From Paludibacteraceae bacterium (GTDB lineage Bacteria; Bacteroidota; Bacteroidia; Bacteroidales; Paludibacteraceae), in assembly GCA_017450605.1 (NCBI GenBank), contig JAFSTG010000100.1, positions 1 through 45,209 on the forward strand: 45,209 bases of DNA. The letters run 5' to 3'. The notes beneath the pieces were generated by a model. That model made no database searches. It saw only the letters and a list, made by a program, of their open reading frames with translations, and was not told the origin of the DNA. Both the position numbers and the translations under genes were made by a program. The stretch's first letter is position 1; every line of letters begins with the position of its first letter. This document shows positions 34,103 to 42,331 of the stretch, piece after piece.

Positions 34103-35827
34103 TTACCATCCGGGGTTCTGACCAATCTCAGGATTCAGACTGATTTCGTTCGACGGAATAGGATAGAGATAATACTTCTTGTCGTATGTGCGTTTGTTGC
34201 CATTGTTGGTAACAATATATCCGGCTGCATCTGTTTCAACGCTTTTACCGCCTTGCGGATTTATGGCAAGCGTACCTACCCATGCACCCTTTGCTATATC
34301 GGGGTGAAGTTCGGTGTCAAGACGGTCGAGCTCGTGCCAACGGATGAGGCTCCAATAGCGGTCGTTCATGCAGTACATGAGTTCGCAACGACGCTCACGA
34401 CGTACGTTTGTCAGCAAGTCGCCTCCGGTAACAGCAACGCCGGGCATACCTACTCGGGTACGGAGTTGGTCGATAGCCTTTGTGGCCTCGGTGGTGTTGC
34501 CTGTTTCAGCGCAAGCCTCAGCATAGTTGAGCAGCAATTGTCCATACCAGAAGATAGGAGCATCAGTCCAGTTACCTGTGGTTGACTGACGAGTGGTATT
34601 GTTCCAGTTAGGCTCGCTTGTACCAATAGTGGTAACGTCGAACAGAAGTACACCGTAACCTGTAGTTGATGTCGATTCAGCACCGCCAAAACGAGCATAA
34701 CCATGGTCAACGAAATGAACATACTTATCAACCTGAACACTTAGACGCGGGTCGCGAGCAGCCAAAACAGCCGAGATGTCGATAACATCGTGGTCGGTAT
34801 CGCAGATGCCGTCGGCAGCAAGGATGGTCTTAACCACACCTTGGTCGGTTGTAGGCTGGGCAGTCTCAGCGGCTGTCTTACCATCAGCGAACAGATAGCT
34901 GTCGAATGCATCTTTCGACATACCGATAACAGGTGTTGAACCGCAGGTATAGTCGATTGTGCCATGACCCATCGAACCGTTTACATAGTGCTTGTAGAGA
35001 ATCATCTCTTTATTGCCGGCAAGATCGAACGAGTTGAAGTTAGCTTGATAACCCGACACATCCGTACCATTGAGTTCGTAGTTGCCGGATTTGATAATAA
35101 CTTCGCAAGCCTTAACACACTCGTCGAGGAACTTAGTTGCACGAGCTGCATCAGGAGCTTTCTGACCATCGGCAGTTGAACGATATTTGCAGAATGTACC
35201 CTCGTAGAGGCAAATCTCTGCCTTCATAGCATTAGCTACATACTTGTTGAAAGCAACGCGCGATGATTCATTGTAGGTGATATTTTCTACTGCAAAGTTG
35301 AGGTCTTTGAGCACCTTATCCATCACCTCGTCGCGGTCTTGACGCGGACCATATAGGATATTACCCTCAGAGGTCTGCAACTCGTGGTCGATATAGTAGC
35401 AATCGCCGAAAGCGCGAACTACTCTATAATGCTGCCATGCGCGATAGAGACGTGCTACACCAAGCCAGTTGTTCTTTGCCGGTTCCGACATCGACGAGAT
35501 ACTCGGAATCTGCTCGATAAGAGTGTTAGCACGGCGAATCTCAGTGTAAGCATTGTTCCATACATTGTTAGTAGCACCTACCGAGGTATAGGTCCAAGGA
35601 GTGATACCACGGTCTGACTGGTCGTCGTTGAGAGTGTTGAAGTAGTAGTCGCCCGAACCGCTTCCGTAACCTGTGAAGGTGTTATAAAAAGCATTGGCAT
35701 ACACCTCTACGTTGCTCTCACTTGTGAAATAGTTCGACTTAGTGAACTCGGTTTCCGGATCACTATTGAGAACTGAGCAACTTGCAAAAGCAAGTGCTGC
35801 AACTATAAATAAACTTATCTTTTTCAT
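34103..35827 (-). CDS. susD: SusD/RagB-family starch-binding outer-membrane lipoprotein
   Basis: ATG 35827 gives 574 residues. It places the lipoprotein signal A-L-A-F-A-S-C at residues 11-17; the longer frame adds 12 unlikely residues. TPR-like helices and loops typical of SusD follow, for example A-R-L-Y-R-A-W-Q-H-Y and W-L-G-V. A final Y-L-Y-P-I-P-S-N-E-I-S-L-N-P closes the chain. It caps the SusC pore and binds glucan. It is 55 bp downstream of susC with no promoter between, so the two share a transcript. Confidence 0.93.
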   Translation of the reverse strand: MKKISLFIVAALAFASCSVLNSDPETEFTKSNYFTSESNVEVYANAFYNTFTGYGSGSGDYYFNTLNDDQSDRGITPWTYTSVGATNNVWNNAYTEIRRANTLIEQIPSISSMSEPAKNNWLGVARLYRAWQHYRVVRAFGDCYYIDHELQTSEGNILYGPRQDRDEVMDKVLKDLNFAVENITYNESSRVAFNKYVANAMKAEICLYEGTFCKYRSTADGQKAPDAARATKFLDECVKACEVIIKSGNYELNGTDVSGYQANFNSFDLAGNKEMILYKHYVNGSMGHGTIDYTCGSTPVIGMSKDAFDSYLFADGKTAAETAQPTTDQGVVKTILAADGICDTDHDVIDISAVLAARDPRLSVQVDKYVHFVDHGYARFGGAESTSTTGYGVLLFDVTTIGTSEPNWNNTTRQSTTGNWTDAPIFWYGQLLLNYAEACAETGNTTEATKAIDQLRTRVGMPGVAVTGGDLLTNVRRERRCELMYCMNDRYWSLIRWHELDRLDTELHPDIAKGAWVGTLAINPQGGKSVETDAAGYIVTNNGNKRTYDKKYYLYPIPSNEISLNPEIGQNPGW

Positions 35828-35882
35828 ATTCGTGAATTTTCTAAAATTAAACATTTCTTTCATATTTGCGTTGTGTTACATT

Positions 35883-38800
35883 TTAGAATTCAACTTGCAC
35901 ACCAAAACTATAGGTACGAGTGATAGGCTCTGTACGACCCCAAACACCATTAGCGTAAGAACCTACACCGGTATTTATTTCCGGGTCGAGACCATACTGA
36001 CGAGTGTGATTAACGAGGTCGCATGCATTGTTGATAGAACCATAGATACGAATCTTCTCGATATATGCCTTACGAGTAATATCGCGCGGGAGAGTGTAAC
36101 CGATAGTTACGTTCTTCAGACGCAGATAAGCCATGTTAACCAAGTACTTGGTCTGCGGATAGAAGTTGTAACGGCCATTGTTAAGAACCGACGAAGAGAT
36201 AGTTCCGAGTCCGGCACCGCCACCATAGAGAGCAGGATATTTAACCGATTGGTCAACGGTATTGTTATCTATCATCTCTTGAGTAACGTAGCTCATCTGG
36301 TGAGCATAGATACCATCAACACCACGCATGAACGGCATCACGAACGACGACTGTGTCCACATATCGCGTTTACCAACACCTTGGAAGTAGAGGTCGAGGT
36401 CGAGAGCACCACCTTTACCCTTGTTGATGTTGTAGTCGAAGCCTGCGCGGAGCGAGTACTGGAAGCGGGGAGTGAAGTTACCTATCTTGATAAGGTCGCC
36501 GTGGTCTTCAGGAGTACCCTTGCCTGCGTCAATCTTACCATCGCCATTTTGGTCAACGAACTTGATATCACCAATGCCATAAACGAACTTACCCGACTGC
36601 AGACCGGTCTGGTCAGCAATACCTGCTGCATAGCCGTTTGCAGGATCGCCACCTACGAAATCTTCAGCAGTGAAATAGCGGTCGGTCTCGAAGCCCCATA
36701 TCTCGCCATATTCCTTACCTGTGTAGTTACCACCGATAAGATTGTTGCTGTCCCACTCGGTAACGACTGTCTTATAGTCGTTGAGGTTAGCAGTAGCATA
36801 AACAGTCCAATCGCCGAAGGTCTGACGCCAATCGATGGTGAGTTCCCAACCACGCGAGCGCATCGAACCTGCATTCTCGTAAGCTGCACTTGCACCAAGC
36901 ACTGCAGGCATTGCCTTACCCGGAGCAATCATGTTGCGGTTTTCACGCTGGAACCAGTCGAAACTAACGTTGAGAGCGTTGTTCAGGAAACCAAGGTCAA
37001 TACCTACGTTAGTGGTGGCGATGGTCTCCCAAGTAAGCGATGAGCCTACGAGTTTAGGCTGCGAGAAGGTGTCGTACTTCGACGAACCGGTGCCAAGCCA
37101 GTTGACGCCGTTGGTTTGCTTCGACATAGTAGCAAGGAACATATTGCTGCCCACATCCGAGTTACCGATAGTACCATACGATGCACGAACCTTCAAGTTG
37201 CTTACATACTGCTTAGCCGGCTCGTAGTAAGCCTCTTCTGAGATACGATAACCTGCCGAGAACGAGGGGAAGAAAGCACCCTTCGAACCATCGGGGAACT
37301 TCGACGACCAGTCGTAGCGGCCGTTCAATTCTAACAGGTAGATACCCTTATAGTCGTAGTTGATACGTCCGAACAGACCGAGAGAACCACGTTTGCCTTT
37401 TGCATGAGAATAGTTGTACATCTCGTTAGAGAGTGCAAGTTCAGGCATGTTCGGGTCCATGATAGCATGGGTCTCGAAATAGAGATACTCGTAGTTGTAT
37501 TTATCGAGGTTACCACCAATCATCACATTGAGGTTATGCACATTGTTAAACGAGTTGTTGTAGTTGAAATAAGCGTTGGCTATGTGTTGGAAAGCGAACG
37601 AACGGTCAGTCTCAACCCAAGTAGTAGCACCTGCTATGTTCGACGGAGCTGTCGGGTAAAGCGACCATGTATTATATACATTCGAAGGCAGACCGTCGCC
37701 TTTATAACGCGAGGTAGAGTTAACAAAGGTGTAGTCGGCATTGAAGGTAAAGCCGTGCGAGAAGTCGATTTTGAAGAAACCATTAGCACGCATCGACATG
37801 TAACGACGTGTAATATCGCCACCGGTGTTACGTCCACCAATCATTGTACGAGCATCCCACTTGTCGCCGTTAGCGTCAACGAAGTAGCCGTAAGGACCGA
37901 AGAACGAACCCCAACGCCACAAGTACTGATAAGTACCGGCACCGCGGGCATAAACCGAGTTGAAGTTCTTATCTGAATACGAGAAACGTCCACCTACAGT
38001 CAACCAGCTCTTAACCTGACTTTGTACGTTGATAGTAGCATTGTACTTGTTGAGTTTGTCAGGGCGGAAGTTGGCCAAACTCTGCTCATGGTCGTAACCG
38101 AGCGAGAGGTAATACTGAGTCTTACCAGTGTTACCCGAGATAGATAGGTTATGTTGCTGCGAAGGAGCGGCATTATTGAAGAATATACCTGCTACATCCC
38201 AGTCGGCATAATAACCGAGTTCGTCGTAGTCAACGCCATCGATTATCTCTTCGTAACCTTTCTTGTAGTTTTCTCCATATTGGGCTTGCCATTTGCCTAC
38301 CATTTCCCAGAAATGTTGTCCGGCTGCCGAAGTCTTATCGAAGTAAATACCGAAAAGCTCACTTGCATCGCCGTTGCGGTCGTTTGCCTGAAGCATAGCC
38401 TCTGCCTGACGAGCCACATTCGAATAGGTAGGAAGAACGGTAGCCTGGCTCCAACCGAAGTTGTTAGAGTAAGAAACCTTGAACTTACCTTCATCCTTAG
38501 CCGACTTGGTGGTGATAAGTACTACACCAAAGGCAGCCTTAGTACCATAAATAGAAGTGGAGGCAGCATCTTTCAACACCGATATCGACTCGATATCGTT
38601 AGCATTGAGCGAAGCTAATGGGTTGAAGTTGTCGGTAACGTCCATCGGAATACCATCGATTACGTACAACGGACGCGAGTTACCGTTCACCGAACCGATA
38701 CCACGAATTTGCACCGTAGCGTCCTCGTTGATATCACCATTTACCTGTGTGATAGTCAGACCTGGAACAGCACCTTGCAAAGCCTTGGTTACATTGGCTT

Positions 38801-39191
38801 GCGATTTCGACTCAAGTGTCTTACCTACATCGACAGTAGAAACAGCACCCGTAAGGTTAGCTTTCTTCTGAACGCCATAGCCCACTACCACCAACTCGTC
38901 GAGAACTGTGTTATCCTCTTGCAGAACAACACGCATACCATTGACGGCTTTTAGCGTAACGGCTTTATAACCTACATAAGAGATTCTCAACTGGGCATCT
39001 TTAGCAACCTGAAGCGTAAACTGCCCATTGAAGTCACTGATAGTACCACTTGTGGTACCTACTTCTGAAATGGCGGCACCTATTATAGGGTCACCATTTG
39101 TGTCAACTACTATACCACTTACGGTCTGCTGAGCAAACATCGACAAACTGCAAGCGAATAGCACGACAACAAGAGAGAATAGTTTTCTCAT
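35883..39191 (-). CDS. susC: SusC/RagA-family TonB-dependent glucan transporter
   Basis: The 1102-residue protein has a signal peptide (1-20) and a carboxypeptidase-regulatory-like domain (about 22-95). A TonB-box/plug boundary V-V-V-G-Y-G-V-Q-K-K-A-N-L-T-G-A-V follows, then the plug with I-R-G-I-G-S, L-Y-V-I-D-G-I-P and S-I-S-V-L-K-D-A-A. The long barrel ends in aromatic F-G-V-Q-V-E-F. It imports starch oligosaccharides using TonB energy. Its promoter at 39302-39332 is overlain by an inverted repeat. Confidence 0.95.
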   Translation of the reverse strand: MRKLFSLVVVLFACSLSMFAQQTVSGIVVDTNGDPIIGAAISEVGTTSGTISDFNGQFTLQVAKDAQLRISYVGYKAVTLKAVNGMRVVLQEDNTVLDELVVVGYGVQKKANLTGAVSTVDVGKTLESKSQANVTKALQGAVPGLTITQVNGDINEDATVQIRGIGSVNGNSRPLYVIDGIPMDVTDNFNPLASLNANDIESISVLKDAASTSIYGTKAAFGVVLITTKSAKDEGKFKVSYSNNFGWSQATVLPTYSNVARQAEAMLQANDRNGDASELFGIYFDKTSAAGQHFWEMVGKWQAQYGENYKKGYEEIIDGVDYDELGYYADWDVAGIFFNNAAPSQQHNLSISGNTGKTQYYLSLGYDHEQSLANFRPDKLNKYNATINVQSQVKSWLTVGGRFSYSDKNFNSVYARGAGTYQYLWRWGSFFGPYGYFVDANGDKWDARTMIGGRNTGGDITRRYMSMRANGFFKIDFSHGFTFNADYTFVNSTSRYKGDGLPSNVYNTWSLYPTAPSNIAGATTWVETDRSFAFQHIANAYFNYNNSFNNVHNLNVMIGGNLDKYNYEYLYFETHAIMDPNMPELALSNEMYNYSHAKGKRGSLGLFGRINYDYKGIYLLELNGRYDWSSKFPDGSKGAFFPSFSAGYRISEEAYYEPAKQYVSNLKVRASYGTIGNSDVGSNMFLATMSKQTNGVNWLGTGSSKYDTFSQPKLVGSSLTWETIATTNVGIDLGFLNNALNVSFDWFQRENRNMIAPGKAMPAVLGASAAYENAGSMRSRGWELTIDWRQTFGDWTVYATANLNDYKTVVTEWDSNNLIGGNYTGKEYGEIWGFETDRYFTAEDFVGGDPANGYAAGIADQTGLQSGKFVYGIGDIKFVDQNGDGKIDAGKGTPEDHGDLIKIGNFTPRFQYSLRAGFDYNINKGKGGALDLDLYFQGVGKRDMWTQSSFVMPFMRGVDGIYAHQMSYVTQEMIDNNTVDQSVKYPALYGGGAGLGTISSSVLNNGRYNFYPQTKYLVNMAYLRLKNVTIGYTLPRDITRKAYIEKIRIYGSINNACDLVNHTRQYGLDPEINTGVGSYANGVWGRTEPITRTYSFGVQVEF

Positions 39192-39301
39192 GGTCTTTTT
39201 GATTTGGTTAATAATAAGTTAATATAAAGTGTTATTGTGAATTGTGTTTTGTTTTTATATCCGTACACTCACAAAATCAGCAAAACGGATAAAATCAAAA
39301 G

Positions 39302-39332
39302 CAAAAATACATAAATTATTTTTTTTAGCAAA
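39302..39332 (-). promoter_or_regulatory. susC promoter
   Basis: On the minus strand TTTG (39329-39332), 19 bp, then TATTTTTG (39302-39309). Both boxes are perfect. The -33 box lies inside the palindrome at 39321-39350. Confidence 0.85.
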
Positions 39333-39350
39333 CGTTTATTTGCTAAAAAA
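39321..39350. promoter_or_regulatory. susC operator palindrome (contains AAACGTTT)
   Basis: Perfect 12-base arms TTTTTTAGCAAA and TTTGCTAAAAAA are separated by CGTTTA. The half-site core AAACGTTT (39330-39337) resembles LacI-family sites. It overlaps the -33 box of susC, where a repressor or activator would act. A second site of the same shape lies before the amylase gene. Confidence 0.6.
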
Positions 39351-39372
39351 TGCGTATTATGTTCAAAAACAT

Positions 39373-39405
39373 AAAAAATAAAGGTAGTGCTTAACGCACC
39401 ACCTT
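39373..39405 (-). terminator. Terminator overlapping the amylase stop codon
   Basis: AAGGTAGTGC (39381-39390) pairs with GCACCACCTT (39396-39405) with one A/C mismatch. The run A-T-A-A-A-A-A-A-T lies below the hairpin on the transcript side. It makes the amylase a unit separate from susC. Confidence 0.7.
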
Positions 39406-42135
39406 CATTGTTGTCTGAACATCGTTGCTGATTAATCGAATGATATACATTCCGCTTTCGAGATTCGAGGTATTAACTTCTGAAGCCTGACGCTCTGAAT
39501 ATACGAGTTGACCGGTTGTAGTATATACATACACATCGTAAGGCGGAAGCACCTCTGTAGGCTCTGCCGTGTTCTCGACAGCCGTACCCGAGAAGTCGAA
39601 CGAGTCGGCAGGATTGGGCAATGTTAGTTGTTTGCCGGTGAATATCAACACCTCGCCGGGTTTAAGTGTATAAGTAGAAACCGTTGCCTTAGAGCCCGCG
39701 AAATAGTCGTACCATGTGCCAGAAGGCAAACTGATAACGTTGTTGTTAGTGGCAGAGAAATTGCCGGCTACAAACACATCGTTACCCCATTGAATGGTTC
39801 TTACAGCCTTGCCTGCTCCCACGTTCACTGCCGTCGGATTGCCTGCGAACACCTCCGGCATCAGGCGAGTACGAAGCTGAATTATCTGCGCCGTCTTCTG
39901 ATATGCCCCCATACGGTCGGCGTTTTCGAACCACCCCATATCAACCGGACTCGCCTTGGTCTGCATCTTCACCTCCTCGTTGATATATGTAGGAACATTA
40001 TCCTTCCCGTAAGCGTCGTATCCGTCTTTGCCCCACTGCCCTTTGGCGTTTTGGAACTTCGAATAGTCGTAGCCTAACTCATCGTAATGGTAGAACAGGT
40101 GCGAGCCGTTGAGTAAGCAGAGGAATGCCATGTTAAGAGGAACACGAGCGCAGCGGTCAGCCTCGCTTGTCTGCAGATTGCCCTCACCCCACATTTTAGC
40201 CTTGGCAAACGGACGCTCCTCGTCGTGGTTGTTGCAATAACTTACGTAACCGTCTTGGTTAGCACCGCTCAGGTCGTCGTCTTTGAGCCAAGCACCGGCG
40301 GTTTGAGCATAGACGTAGGAAGTGTTCTGCCAGCACAGCATACCTGCCGAGACGAGTTTCGGGCGGTCGGAACCCATGCTGTTGCCCCAATGCTCGAGCA
40401 TCATATAAGCATCTTTCGAAACAGCCTGCACACCATTCTGATAGTAATCCTTAAGATTATCAACAGCATTGTAGGTTGTGCCGCACAGACCATGACTCAG
40501 GTCAAGACGATAACCATCGATTTTGAACTCTTCAAGCCAATACTTAAAGGCACGTATGAACATCTTATGGGCAGGCTCGAAATTATGATTCCAGTCCTCA
40601 TATACATTATCCGGATGAGGAGCCGAAACATTAAACCACGGGTTATTCTTGAGGTCTGAGCCATAGGGATAGAGTTTATTCATAGGGTTAAGACCGGTAG
40701 CATGGTTGAACACCATATCAAGAATAACGGCTATACCGCGTTTGTGGCACTCGTCGATAAACTGCTTGAGTTGCTCTGCACTACCGTAAGCCTTGTCAAC
40801 AGCGAAATAATGGTTGGGCGAGTAACCCCAGCTATTATTGCCGTCGAACTCGGTTACCGGCATCAGTTCTACGGCGTTAACACCCAAACCTTCGATGTAA
40901 TCGAGGCGTTCCATCAGACCACGGAACGAACGGAAAGGAGTGAAGTCGTAAACCCATGTCTCGTAGATGATAAGGTTGTTTTTGTCAGGACGGCGGAAGT
41001 TCTTAGTGGCATCCGACCACGGATATTCGGTCTTACCCGTTTGTATCACTGTCACGTATCCGCCGTCTGCCTCATCGGGATAGTCCATCAGGTCGGGGTT
41101 GACGGTCTTGGGTTCCCACTTGTCGTCGGGATGAAGCAACTTTTCAGAGAACAAGTCGGATATATATTTCTTCACTCCGTCGGAGCGGACAACAAGATAT
41201 TGGAATGCATACTCCTTTTGCGGTGTAAGCCCTGTTATTTCGCGCCAGAAGTAGTTGCCGTCTTGGTAGAGTTGCGACTCAGACGATGGCGTCCAGTCAT
41301 TGAAGTCGCCCACCACATATACCGCCTTAGCCGATTCTGTCTTACTTGCAGCATAGGTAGCAAGAGTTACTTTGGTTGGGTCTGACTCATTGTAGTATAT
41401 ACCCATATCGATGCCTGCCGGACGAGCTTTTTGAGTGCTTGGCTGCATTATCGACACTATTTTCTCGTCAACCACGGTCTGACCATTGGCTGTTGCTGTC
41501 AGTTTGAGATGAGTGTCGGCATTCGTAAAGTTATGAGAGTAAGAGAGTGTTGTACCCGTTTCGGTTTTTACCACAGTACCGTCGATTGACAAACTCATCT
41601 CTGCACTTACTGTCGCTGCACATTCGATATTCATTGTTTGTGCCGACTCGAGCAACAGATGAGAAGCAGGAGTGGCTATCTTTGCGACCAACTCGCCGCT
41701 TTGTTCCACAAAATAGACGAATATATCCTGATTTGCTGCCGTCTTTCCCTCTTTTGTATTGGTCTTTTGCCCATCGTTGAAAACGAAGCAGAGTCCTGTG
41801 ATATTTCCCGACCCCTTATATCCATAGAACTCTTTAGCATTCGGGGTTATTTTAAGTTCCCAATTACCTTCAGCGTTTTGAGTCATCTTGCACTTATCGG
41901 GGTAGTTGAGCCAAGAACCGATTGTGTTTTGCCATGTGCTTTTACCAACAATAAGTCCGGTATGTGCATAACAAGCCTTAGCATTTTTCATACCCCCATT
42001 ACCTTCATTAGGATTAAAAATAACGGTAATTTCACCCTCGTAATCAACGGGGATAAACGCAGGAACAGTAGTTACCTGAGCAAACATTGCGGTGCACAGA
42101 ACCGACAATGCAACAAAAAATATACTTCTCTTCAT
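39391..42135 (-). CDS. GH13 alpha-amylase with CBM48-like module and T9SS sorting domain
   Basis: ATG 42135 gives 914 residues and places the signal peptide at once. A first beta domain (about 25-170) is followed by an E-set/CBM48-like module with V-V-G-D-F-N-D-W near 290. The GH13 barrel has D-M-V-F-N-H-A near 473, D-G-Y-R-L-D-L-S-H-G near 541 with the nucleophile Asp, the acid Glu in M-L-E-H-W-G near 578 and N-N-H-D-E-E near 633. All three catalytic carboxylates are present. A beta domain and a C-terminal T9SS type A sorting domain (Y-T-T-T-G-Q-L-V-Y, G-M-Y-I-I-R-L) end the protein. It should act on starch at or outside the cell surface. Confidence 0.92.
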   Translation of the reverse strand: MKRSIFFVALSVLCTAMFAQVTTVPAFIPVDYEGEITVIFNPNEGNGGMKNAKACYAHTGLIVGKSTWQNTIGSWLNYPDKCKMTQNAEGNWELKITPNAKEFYGYKGSGNITGLCFVFNDGQKTNTKEGKTAANQDIFVYFVEQSGELVAKIATPASHLLLESAQTMNIECAATVSAEMSLSIDGTVVKTETGTTLSYSHNFTNADTHLKLTATANGQTVVDEKIVSIMQPSTQKARPAGIDMGIYYNESDPTKVTLATYAASKTESAKAVYVVGDFNDWTPSSESQLYQDGNYFWREITGLTPQKEYAFQYLVVRSDGVKKYISDLFSEKLLHPDDKWEPKTVNPDLMDYPDEADGGYVTVIQTGKTEYPWSDATKNFRRPDKNNLIIYETWVYDFTPFRSFRGLMERLDYIEGLGVNAVELMPVTEFDGNNSWGYSPNHYFAVDKAYGSAEQLKQFIDECHKRGIAVILDMVFNHATGLNPMNKLYPYGSDLKNNPWFNVSAPHPDNVYEDWNHNFEPAHKMFIRAFKYWLEEFKIDGYRLDLSHGLCGTTYNAVDNLKDYYQNGVQAVSKDAYMMLEHWGNSMGSDRPKLVSAGMLCWQNTSYVYAQTAGAWLKDDDLSGANQDGYVSYCNNHDEERPFAKAKMWGEGNLQTSEADRCARVPLNMAFLCLLNGSHLFYHYDELGYDYSKFQNAKGQWGKDGYDAYGKDNVPTYINEEVKMQTKASPVDMGWFENADRMGAYQKTAQIIQLRTRLMPEVFAGNPTAVNVGAGKAVRTIQWGNDVFVAGNFSATNNNVISLPSGTWYDYFAGSKATVSTYTLKPGEVLIFTGKQLTLPNPADSFDFSGTAVENTAEPTEVLPPYDVYVYTTTGQLVYSERQASEVNTSNLESGMYIIRLISNDVQTTMKVVR

Positions 42136-42161
42136 AGTACTATTGATTTTGTTATGGTGCG

Positions 42162-42204
42162 CAAAGATAAAATATTTTGTAGAAATATGCAAGATAAACT
42201 TTGC
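42162..42204 (-). promoter_or_regulatory. Amylase promoter with inverted repeat over the -33 box
   Basis: On the minus strand, -7 TATCTTTG (42162-42169) and -33 CTTG (42190-42193) are 20 bp apart. GCAAG-ATAAAC-TTTGC (42189-42204) lies over the -33 box with the same 16-base spacing as GCAAA-CGTTTA-TTTGC at susC. Confidence 0.6.
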
Positions 42205-42277
42205 AATTTTTACAGATATTTAACTCAAATCGGTCATTAGATTCAGGATAAAACACGCCGGCATCTGTTGTAACAAA

Positions 42278-42312
42278 AAAGAAAAGCATGCCTTGCGGCA
42301 TGCCTTTCTTCT
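42278..42312 (-). terminator. Terminator of the multi-module starch-binding gene
   Basis: GCATGCC (42286-42292) and GGCATGC (42297-42303) pair around TTGC, extended by GAAA/TTTC with one bulge. Flanking A and T runs are present, 20 bp after the gene's stop codon. Confidence 0.75.
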
Positions 42313-42331
42313 TTATCACTCTTACGAGGTG

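Noticed and set aside
35742-37043. 433-codon open frame on the + strand across susD/susC
   Set aside because: It is antisense to susC and susD, which match their families from end to end. The antisense product has no recognisable domain and arises from codon bias.
42136-42192. Longer amylase start
   Set aside because: It would put 19 residues before the signal peptide and run across the -7 promoter box at 42162.
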